This document shows positions 26,401-33,400 of a stretch of DNA of 64,000 nt, in pieces. The translations under genes and the position numbers were made by a program. Source of the stretch: Bacteroidota bacterium (lineage in GTDB: Bacteria > Bacteroidota > Bacteroidia > Chitinophagales > Chitinophagaceae); NCBI GenBank assembly GCA_020161435.1, contig JAIUNV010000002.1, forward strand, positions 852,123 to 916,122. The letters are read 5' to 3'. The notes under the pieces are model-generated. The model saw nothing but the letters and a program-made list of their open reading frames with translations. It made no database searches and was not told the DNA's origin. Each line of letters begins with the position of its first letter. The first letter of the stretch is position 1.

Positions 26401-26586
26401 AATCGTAAACGCACCCTTGGCATCGGTGAGGGTTGAAATGGCTATTTGCTTTACCGAAACGGTAGCACCACTCAATGCAGCGCCTTGTTCGTCAGTAACC
26501 TTACCGGTTACTTTTCTTATTTGCGCCTGAGCTTCGTATAGCACGAAAAGACACAGCAGCAAACAACACGACATGAATTTTCTCAT
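23461..26586 (-). CDS. SusC/RagA-family TonB-dependent outer-membrane transporter
   Basis: Outer-membrane importer of mannooligosaccharides, energised by TonB. From the ATG at 26586 it is 1,041 residues. Parts in order are a signal peptide ending about residue 20 (LLLCLFVLYEAQAQ), a carboxypeptidase-regulatory-like domain at about 23-100 (GKVTDEQGAALSGATVSVK), a TonB-box region DVVVIGYGSVRK, the plug (LSIRVRGSNSFLG; PLYVIDGVPFNN; ATAIYGSRGANGVVLITTRKG) and a 22-strand barrel ending NLTIRCGF. The longer frame to 26688 adds a segment with no signal-peptide character. It is the first gene of the mannan operon, preceded by a perfect -7 box and a palindrome. Confidence 0.95.
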   Translation of the reverse strand: MRKFMSCCLLLCLFVLYEAQAQIRKVTGKVTDEQGAALSGATVSVKQIAISTLTDAKGAFTIEVPATGKILLVSYVGMETVELPIQGKTNVTVQLKTQASALGDVVVIGYGSVRKTDATGAVQRLTREDLLRDNPTNILQAMQGKLAGVNVTQNDGAPGAGLSIRVRGSNSFLGGTEPLYVIDGVPFNNSNSGGTPASIGEDEKQTLNVLAFLNPNDIESIDILKDASATAIYGSRGANGVVLITTRKGRLGKDRVELTVNLGMAEVSRKLPMLSPQDFARYQNLSYENANYYDGTSYNIPYSPEQIDSLGSDKNNWQDAIFRKGFSQQYALNVSGATESGSHSLSFQYLNQEGTIIQSDFRKIGLNANLHRNVGKFVKVGTSTSIANSRTNGVKTGTDKSDAASAGVIRSALTYPPTIQQEEEFDGTGEGFFITNPVIYSRDVLNRVTGYTIFSSNYAEVSFLKDFKFRQNLGFNYGANTRDQYYPRTVFEGFSVKGSALKADNIWTSMVSESILTFNKKLDNHSINVMGASTFERTNGQSKRAEAKTFPNDLLQNENMQSAEQVLPIITNKYQSTLISFLGRINYTYKDKLLLTLSYRQDGSSKFGKNNKWSGFPSAAVAWKLHQENWLQKSKAISNLTMRLSYGQTGNQGIGSYASLSKLAVYNYTFNGTTQTGLADDVYAGPANPGLKWETTTAYNAGIDLGLFNNRLQLHADAYVKRTDDLLQYITTPASTGFQRQLRNSGSVENKGLELSVEGLIVKNKNFQWKANANIAFNRNKILSLGGDVKEQFASNISTRDAPFIQVAGQPIGALYGYVEDGYYDNEAEVRNSMVYVNQPWAIIRRMIGEVKYLNLDNDPTSIAATDRMVIGDVNPDYTFGFINNFSYKNFDLSIFINGVQGNDVVNMNKVFNGNIGSSKNISEEMLAGAWTQGKDNSMATEPKAIRQFWRTLLFSRRFIEDGSFVRIKNVALGYTLPKKLVKGINSIRVVASVNNLYTFTKYTGFDPEVNSYGDNPALFGVDLGGYPNARTYNLTIRCGF

Positions 26587-26604
26587 ACAGCAAGATTGTT
26601 TGTT

Positions 26605-26612
26605 CAAATGTA
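26605..26612 (-). promoter_or_regulatory. Candidate -7 box of the mannan operon
   Basis: TACATTTG on the minus strand matches TAnnTTTG exactly and lies 19 bases before the susC ATG at 26586, so the leader would be short. The -33 position is covered by the palindrome at 26632-26645 and not by a clean TTTG, which fits activator dependence. Confidence 0.5.
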
Positions 26613-26631
26613 GATTTCGAATGAACCTATT

Positions 26632-26645
26632 AAATAGTACTATTT
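26632..26645. promoter_or_regulatory. 14-bp perfect palindrome, candidate operator
   Basis: AAATAGTACTATTT is identical on both strands. It lies in the 195-base region between divergent susC and araC-type genes, at the -33 position of the susC promoter. A second GTAC word follows at about 26660. It is a candidate site for the adjacent AraC protein or another regulator. Confidence 0.45.
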
Positions 26646-26781
26646 TATCCAATAATTGTACTTTTCTGAAAATCAGCATCAATCTCATCGCAATTATCTT
26701 ACTTCACACACTGTAATAACAGCCTAATTCAAGCTCATTCCGTCAGGTTGATGTAGCATTCAAAAATGATATTATTTTATC

Positions 26782-27666
26782 ATGGCCAATCAACGAAACA
26801 TCCTGAAAGAAATTACTCCGCTTACGGCAAGCGACTGCTTTACCATTTTCGAACGTACCAAAACCGAGTTCGATTTTCCCCTGCACTATCATGAAGAATA
26901 TGAACTCAACTGCATCTTAAATGCAAAAGGAGCCAAACGCGTCATTGGCGATCATATTGAAGTGATTGACCAGGCGGAGTTGGTATTGGTGGGCCCTAAC
27001 CTGCCGCATGTTTGGAAAACACATCAATGCAAAAGCCGTGATATACAAGAAATCACCATTCAGTTTCACAAAGACTTGTTTGACGACAAAATGCTGCGAC
27101 GCAATCAACTGCATTTTATCCGCGACATGTTCGACAAATCCACACGGGGCATTCTCTTTTCCAAATCTACCATTCAGCAAATCAGTCCACGGCTGAAACA
27201 ACTGCGCACCAAACAAGGGTTTGATTCGGTGCTCGAACTCATGTCCATTTTACACGACCTCTCCATTTCCAGAAACATGCGCATTTTATCCAATGGCAGT
27301 TTCAACAATGTACAAAGCAGCTACACCAGCCGCCGCGTAGAAAAAGTGATGGAGTACATGAAGCAAAATTTTGACAAACCCATAGCCCTCGCTGATGCCG
27401 CCAAACTAGCCAACATGACACAGGTTTCTTTCAGCCGCTTCTTCAAATCTCACACCGGCATCAGCTTTATGGACAACCTGCTCGAAATACGACTGGGCCA
27501 TGCCTCAAGATTACTAATAGATACGCATCAGCCCGTTGCTGAAGTAGCTTATCACTGCGGCTTCAACAACATATCCAATTTCAACCGCCTGTTCCGCAAA
27601 AAGAAAAACTGCACCCCAAAAGAATTCCGTGAAAATTACAGTTACGAAAAACGTGTGTTTATATGA
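26782..27666 (+). CDS. AraC-family regulator of the mannan locus
   Basis: A 294-residue cytoplasmic transcription factor. The N-terminal cupin covers about 25-110 (FDFPLHYHEEYELNCIL; ELVLVGPNLPHVWKTH). The C-terminal AraC DNA-binding domain at about 190-290 has helices VEKVMEYMKQNFDKPIALADA and MTQVSFSRFFKSHTG, plus the signature VAYHCGFNNISNFNRLFRKK. It is transcribed divergently from susC. Its stop overlaps the start of the downstream SGNH esterase gene by four bases (ATGA), so regulator and esterases share a transcript. The inducer is unknown; mannose-containing oligosaccharide is likely. Confidence 0.9.
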   Translation: MANQRNILKEITPLTASDCFTIFERTKTEFDFPLHYHEEYELNCILNAKGAKRVIGDHIEVIDQAELVLVGPNLPHVWKTHQCKSRDIQEITIQFHKDLFDDKMLRRNQLHFIRDMFDKSTRGILFSKSTIQQISPRLKQLRTKQGFDSVLELMSILHDLSISRNMRILSNGSFNNVQSSYTSRRVEKVMEYMKQNFDKPIALADAAKLANMTQVSFSRFFKSHTGISFMDNLLEIRLGHASRLLIDTHQPVAEVAYHCGFNNISNFNRLFRKKKNCTPKEFRENYSYEKRVFI

Positions 27667-28349
27667 GAAAGACATTAGTACAATGCAATTGGATATTACC
27701 AGCCCTCTGCATGCTGCTGGCCACAAAAACCTATACCACACATGCACAAACCGCCGCACCATTTGCCAATGAAATTGCGTGGTTTAAAAAACAGGATTCT
27801 ATCAAACCTACACCACGCAAACCCATCCTTTTTATTGGCAGCTCCAGCTTTACCAACTGGAAAGATGTGCAGGATTATTTCCCGGGCTATCCCATTCTCA
27901 ACCGCGGCTTTGGCGGTTCTTCGCTGCCGCACTTACTGCTCTATGCCGATGAGATTATTTTTCCATACAATCCCAAACAAATTGTGATTTACTGCGGTGA
28001 AAATGACTTTGGTGGCGGCCCACACATTACTGCCGACAGCATCCTTACTCGCTTCAAAAGATTACACGATTACATCCGCAGCAAAATGCCCAAAGTGCCC
28101 ATTGTTTACATCTCCATGAAGCCCAGTCCCTTTCGGCAAAAAGTACTCCCGCAAATGCAAGCCGCCAACGAGCTCATCAAAGCCTTTGCCAACCGCACCA
28201 AAAGGCTCGAATACATTGATGTGTACAGCCACATGCTCAACGCAGATGGCAGTATTAGGGAAGACATTTTTCTGTCGGACAAATTACACATGAACAAACA
28301 GGGCTATGCCATCTGGCAACCACTCATCGCCCCTTATTTACGTCGATAA
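27663..28349 (+). CDS. Secreted SGNH/GDSL esterase, candidate acetyl-mannan deacetylase
   Basis: A 228-residue exported esterase with a signal peptide at about 1-29. The SGNH blocks are all visible: catalytic S61 in FIGSSSFTNW, the block II glycine in NRGFGGSSLPH, N114 in YCGENDFGGG, and D206/H209 in LSDKLHMNKQGY. This fold removes acyl groups, commonly acetyl, from sugars. It overlaps the AraC gene by four bases and precedes a CE2-like esterase, so it probably deacetylates mannan or mannooligosaccharides. It could belong to an acetylesterase family such as CE17, or to none of the numbered families; the sequence alone does not settle this. Confidence 0.85.
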   Translation: MRKTLVQCNWILPALCMLLATKTYTTHAQTAAPFANEIAWFKKQDSIKPTPRKPILFIGSSSFTNWKDVQDYFPGYPILNRGFGGSSLPHLLLYADEIIFPYNPKQIVIYCGENDFGGGPHITADSILTRFKRLHDYIRSKMPKVPIVYISMKPSPFRQKVLPQMQAANELIKAFANRTKRLEYIDVYSHMLNADGSIREDIFLSDKLHMNKQGYAIWQPLIAPYLRR

Positions 28350-28370
28350 TTGTTGTTATATCAGTACATC

Positions 28371-29444
28371 ATGATTCATCGTTTTTTATGGAGCAGCATG
28401 CTGTGTATGGGCATGCTCACTGTTGTAGCTCAAAAGAATGTCAGCAAGCTCTATGCAGCCAATCATCCAAACATCCGCATCACCGGAAGAGTGAGTGATG
28501 AACAACCGCAACAGCCTCGTTTTTGGGCACCGGGTGTGTATATTGAATTGGCATTTCGTGGTGATACCTGCACCGTGCTGCTGGGCGACGAAATGAAATG
28601 GGGCACCAGTCACAACTGTGTGGAAATACAGGTAGACAATGAACCCTCATACAAAGTATGGCTCAAAGAAAAAGATAACGTACTACGCATTACAGCCAGC
28701 AAGAAACAACCTGCACACCGTGTAATCATCACCAAAAACACAGAAGCAGAAATGGGCTACCTCGAACTTCGGGGTATTCGCTGCAACAAACTGCTCCCCT
28801 TGCCCAAAGCCCCCACTCGCCGCATCGAATTGTATGGCAACTCCATTACCTGCGGCTCCGGCATGGACATGCAAAACATACCCTGCAATACTGGTCAATG
28901 GTACGACCAACACCGGGCCTACATGGCATACGGACCGCTTACGGCAAGAAAATTGAACGCCCAATGGCAACTCTCATCCGTGTCTGGCATTGGGCTCATA
29001 CACAGCTGCTGTAATAAAACAACCGTTATGCCGCAGGTGTACGACAAAATCAACATGACAGACAACGCCCTGCCATGGAGCTTTAGCCGCTACCAGCCCG
29101 ATGTGGTAACCATTTGCCTCGGTCAAAACGATGGCATTCAAGATTCTCTTGCCTTTACCAACGCCTACCTACAACTGCTGCAACAAATGCAACAGCATTA
29201 CCCCAAGGCTACATTTATTTTACTCAATAGCCCAATGGCGCATGCAGAACTCAACACTGTATTGCAACGCTACATACTGGCGGTGGTGCAGCAAAGCCGG
29301 CAACTGGGCATCAGCCGCATCACCCATTACTTCTATCGCCAGCGCTATGCCAGCGGCTGCGATAGCCACCCTACCATGGCAGAGCATGCACAAATGGCCG
29401 AAGAATTGAGTGCATTTGTAGCACAAACAATGGGCTGGAAATAA
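28371..29444 (+). CDS. CE2-like carbohydrate acetylesterase
   Basis: A 357-residue secreted esterase with a signal peptide ending near residue 21. The N-terminal jelly-roll at about 25-135 (NIRITGRVSD, WAPGVYIELAFRGD) is followed by an SGNH domain with S158 in ELYGNSITCGSG, the GQND block, and D331/H333 in DSHPTMAEH. This two-domain order is that of carbohydrate esterase family 2, which removes acetyl groups from mannan and xylan. I started at the ATG at 28371, which gives a proper signal peptide; the open frame begins with a TTG just past the previous stop. It is third in the AraC-esterase-esterase transcript. Confidence 0.88.
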   Translation: MIHRFLWSSMLCMGMLTVVAQKNVSKLYAANHPNIRITGRVSDEQPQQPRFWAPGVYIELAFRGDTCTVLLGDEMKWGTSHNCVEIQVDNEPSYKVWLKEKDNVLRITASKKQPAHRVIITKNTEAEMGYLELRGIRCNKLLPLPKAPTRRIELYGNSITCGSGMDMQNIPCNTGQWYDQHRAYMAYGPLTARKLNAQWQLSSVSGIGLIHSCCNKTTVMPQVYDKINMTDNALPWSFSRYQPDVVTICLGQNDGIQDSLAFTNAYLQLLQQMQQHYPKATFILLNSPMAHAELNTVLQRYILAVVQQSRQLGISRITHYFYRQRYASGCDSHPTMAEHAQMAEELSAFVAQTMGWK

Positions 29445-29502
29445 ACAGGCGAAACAACTTACAGTAGCTATCAAAGGCCAGATAAAAAAACGATCAACTG
29501 CA

Positions 29503-29528
29503 GTGGCTAAAACTTAATCATTAGCCAC
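29503..29528. repeat. Inverted repeat downstream of the CE2-like gene
   Basis: GTGGCTAA (29503-29510) and TTAGCCAC (29521-29528) form a perfect 8-bp stem with a ten-base loop in the 272-base gap before the hydroxyisourate hydrolase gene. There is no T tract on the + strand, so any terminator role is weak. I see no other feature in this gap. Confidence 0.4.
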
Positions 29529-29716
29529 AAGCCCTGCAGCTACAGTAAATTATTTGCAAAAAAGTATTGCTTCTTACAACTCATTTGCACAAGTTGGTTT
29601 GGCAAATACCGGGAATAAAGAAGAAATGTCTTTTAACAAATCCTACCACTTGCCAGTCATTCATTCGGTGTCCAATAGCAGTCTTAGTATTCAGAAATCC
29701 ATAAAAAAATGACACC

Positions 29717-30148
29717 ATGTACAACAGAATCTTTTCCAATCAGCTCCGTTTTTTTATACTCACCTGCTGTTGCTTTGCACTCTCCTTTCAGGGTATAGCA
29801 CAGGAAAAAACCTACCAGTTATCGAGTCATATTCTGGACATCTCGACCGGCAAACCAGCGGCAGGTGTTACCATTACCCTTTCTAAAAAAGAGAACAATG
29901 ATCAATGGAAAATCATTGACGAAAAAAAAACAGATGCCAATGGGCGGATTAAAGATTTTCTACCGCAAACGAGCAATAATCTTGGTATTTACAAACTCAC
30001 CTTTCACACCAAACCTTACTTTAAGCAACTTGGTCAACAGTCATTTTATCCCTTCATTGAAGTAGTGTTTGAACTGGCAGACAATGAACATTATCACGTT
30101 CCTATTACCCTCTCAGCTTACGGTTATGCCACCTACCGGGGTAATTAA
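29717..30148 (+). CDS. uraH: 5-hydroxyisourate hydrolase (transthyretin-like), exported
   Basis: Hydrolyses 5-hydroxyisourate, the product of urate oxidase, on the way to allantoin. The 143-residue protein has a signal peptide at about 1-29 (FFILTCCCFALSFQGIAQ) and a transthyretin-like domain. Active-site residues by family pattern are H38 (LSSHILD), R77 (ANGRIKDF) and H127 (HYHVPITLS). The C-terminal signature is YGYATYRGN, where most relatives end YRGS, so the last residue differs. Export is expected to the periplasm. No urate oxidase or OHCU decarboxylase lies nearby. It is a single-gene unit closed by a strong terminator. Confidence 0.9.
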   Translation: MYNRIFSNQLRFFILTCCCFALSFQGIAQEKTYQLSSHILDISTGKPAAGVTITLSKKENNDQWKIIDEKKTDANGRIKDFLPQTSNNLGIYKLTFHTKPYFKQLGQQSFYPFIEVVFELADNEHYHVPITLSAYGYATYRGN

Positions 30149-30475
30149 TGGTGGGTATCATCTTGAGCCTTCCATCAACAGTCATCACACAAACATGATC
30201 AGCAGTTCAAAAGCCAGAAGCAAGTAAACACGAAAGATTATTTACCAAATCTCAAAAAGACCAATGCGAACATACGCATTGGTGTTTTTTTATAGCGGTA
30301 AAAGTCAGCCCGTGTATTCTTATTCGCCAGTAAATGTTTATTTTAACCCATTGATTAAAAAAACAAGCAAATAGCCCTGAAATACCAGCTACGGTGACCA
30401 TAAAAACACTTGCAGTCATTTAGGCGCAGTTTTTGTTTCAAGCTTCCTTACAACCTCAACAAACGCTGTTTCGGC
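30149..30475. other. Intergenic region before the giant surface-protein gene
   Basis: About 327 bases. It holds the terminator of the hydroxyisourate hydrolase gene at 30260-30291. The last 66 bases before 30476 are open in frame from a TTG at 30410 but do not look coding. I found no exact TTTG/TAnnTTTG promoter for the giant gene. Confidence 0.5.
30260..30291 (+). terminator. Strong rho-independent terminator after uraH
   Basis: ACCAATGCG (30260-30268) and CGCATTGGT (30275-30283) form a perfect 9-bp stem with a six-base loop, followed by GTTTTTTTA. An upstream A run extends the stem. Confidence 0.85.
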
Positions 30476-33400
30476 ATGCTGCTAACCTTTGTATTCTCTT
30501 CAATACTACCCCCACTGCGGACATCTGTGCTGATATGTATTTTGGTGTGCTATGTAAGCACCGCCTTCGCACAGCCCCCCGGCCCGGCCGATACCATCCG
30601 CAGTAGCTTTGGCTTTGCCCTGTGCCCCGGCACCAGCACCCAACTCAGCCTCAACCTGCCCAATGGACCTGCCAACCCGGGCTACTTATGGCAAAGCGCC
30701 GCAACACTTGCCGGGCCTTGGACAACAGTTAGCTCGATAGCCACGGCCACGGTAAGTACGCCACAGTGGTACAGAGTCTCGCTTATCATCGGCGGAAATC
30801 CAATTCCTTACGATACCATTCAAATCACCCAATTACCCAAAACAACACCCGACTTTACTTTTTCACCTGCTGGCAGTTGTGCCAGTGTGCCCGTCTTTTT
30901 TACCAATACCACGCCGGGTAGCGGCAATACCTATGCATGGAGTTTTGGCGACCCCAATTCGGGTGGCAACAACAGCAGCAACGCCACCAACCCCAGTCAC
31001 CGCTTTGTGGGCACTGTAGGCAATAGCACTCAAAATTTTCCCGTAAAACTGGTGGTCACCAACAGCAATGGTTGTAAAGATTCGGTTACCAAAACAGTGA
31101 ATATGTTGGAAACACCGGGAACTCAGTTAGGAGGTACTGGGAATAGACAATATCAAGGTAAAACCTATTTTGCAATATGCACCAACAATTCCGGAACAAT
31201 CAGTGTAACGAATCAATCTACGACCAACAATACAAACTACAAAATCATCTGGGGTGATAATTCAACCGACTTTACTAGTAATTCTTTTGCAACCACTTCT
31301 CATCTATATGCCGTTGGTATCTACAATTTGAAGTTTATTGTTACTGGACAAAATGGTTGCGTTGACACAACAGATTATGGAGTTTTTGTAGGAAGTAATC
31401 CAGCGGTAGGATTAGGCAATCCTGGTAACACATCAATTTGTACTGGCAGTTCTCTGACTTTCCCAATCTTTAATACAAGCCAAAACACACCAGGCACAAT
31501 ATATACGGTCACTTTCAATGATGGCAGCAATAGTCAAACTTTTCCTCACCCTGCACCAGCTAGCATTACACACTTATTTACTAAAACCTCCTGCGGCACC
31601 ACCAGCGGACAGTTTGCTAATTCTTTTTCGGCTTCCATTACAGCATCTAATCCTTGTTTTCAATCATCCGCTACCGTTGAACCTATTAGTGTATCAGACA
31701 GACCCCAACCAGATATTGAAGTTTTACCAAAAGACACCGTTTGTGTTGGTGTAGTACAAATAAGAGCCAGATTAGGATCTGGCAAATATGTAAACGGAAG
31801 TAATTGTGATAATGGAAAAGTAATATGGAAAATTGCTCCGGCAACTGGATTTACTATTTCGGCTGGTTCTCGGGGGAATGATTTCGGTCAAAATGATCCC
31901 GATTTATGGCAAAGTGGAACAGAGAATATTTCTGTTAACTTCAATACACCTGGTATCTATCAAATTACCTTACGTATCGGAAACCCTGTTTGTGGATTTA
32001 AGGATACCGTAAAAACCATCTGCGTAAATCCAACACCCGTTGCAGCCATGAGCCTCGACCAAACCGAAGGCTGTGCCCCCATGGTAGTAAACGCCAGCAG
32101 CGTGGGCAATCAACCGCTCTGCGGTGTGATTGGCTACAACTGGACGGTGAGCTATGCTTCGGTAGCTGGCTGTGTGCCAAGCGGCAGTAATTATAGCTTG
32201 CTCAACGGCACCACGCTTACCAGTGCAGCGCCGCGGTTTCAGTTCAATAATCCGGGCCGCTATCGCATAACCCTCACCACCAATTTTGGCAATGGCGCTT
32301 GTACATCTGCGCCTGTTTTCATGGATGTACTGGTAAAAGCGAAACCTGCTGCCACGCTGGCTTTCAGCAATCCCATTTGCCAAAATCAAAGCATTACGCC
32401 TACCGCCATTACCAACCTTTGTACGTCAACCAATCCTGCCACCTATGCCTGGAGTTTTCCCGGCGGCAATCCCACAGGTTCTACACTTGCCTCACCGGGC
32501 AATGTCATCTACAATACACCCGGAAATTATACCGTAAGCCTTGCTGTAACCAATGATTGCGGCACTACAACTGTCAGCAATCCGTTGACCGTGAATCCTG
32601 CCCCGGATGTAACCGTTCCTGCCAACGTAGTGGTTTGTGCCGGGCAAACGGTGGGTCCGTTTACTTTTAGCAGTACGCTTGCCGGCACCAGTTTTACCTG
32701 GACCAACAACAACAGCAGCATTGGCTTGGCCGCCAATGGCAATGGAAACATCGGCAGTTTTACAGCCATCAACAACGGCACTGCGCCTGTAACTGCCACC
32801 GTAACCGTTAGGCCGGTCAATACTTGCAACGGCCCAACACAATCTTTTACCATCACCGTCAATCCACGTCCGTTAGCACCGGTTGTCAGCAACCTCAATT
32901 ATTGTGTGGGTGATGCCGCCACGCCATTAACAGCAACTGCTCTCAATGGCCACAGCCTCAATTGGTATACAGTAGCAACAGGTGGTACCGCATTGGGCAC
33001 AGCCCCAACACCCACCACATCAGCACCGGGTACTTTCACCTGGTGGGTAAGCCAAACCAACAGCGCCAACGGCTGCGAAGGCCCGAGATCTTCCATCACC
33101 GTCACCGTACGCATGGTGCCGGTCATTACCATTACCAGCAGCAACCCCACCACTTGTGGCTCATCCACAGGCAGCATCACGATTAACGGATTGACGCCAC
33201 TCACTAGCTATACGGTTTCCTACACCCGCAACGGTGCTCCCGTTAGCACCAATACATCATCCGATGTATCAGGACGCATTGTACTCAACCTGCTCAATGC
33301 AGCCGTGTACGACCAAATTCGGGTAGCCACCGGCGGCTTCTGTCCTTCCTTGCCGCAAGGCCCCATATCCCTCAGCGATCCTAATCCACCAGCAGTACCC

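Noticed and set aside
30410..30475. TTG start for the giant surface protein
   Set aside because: It would put 22 residues ahead of the signal peptide. The ATG at 30476 gives a normal one.
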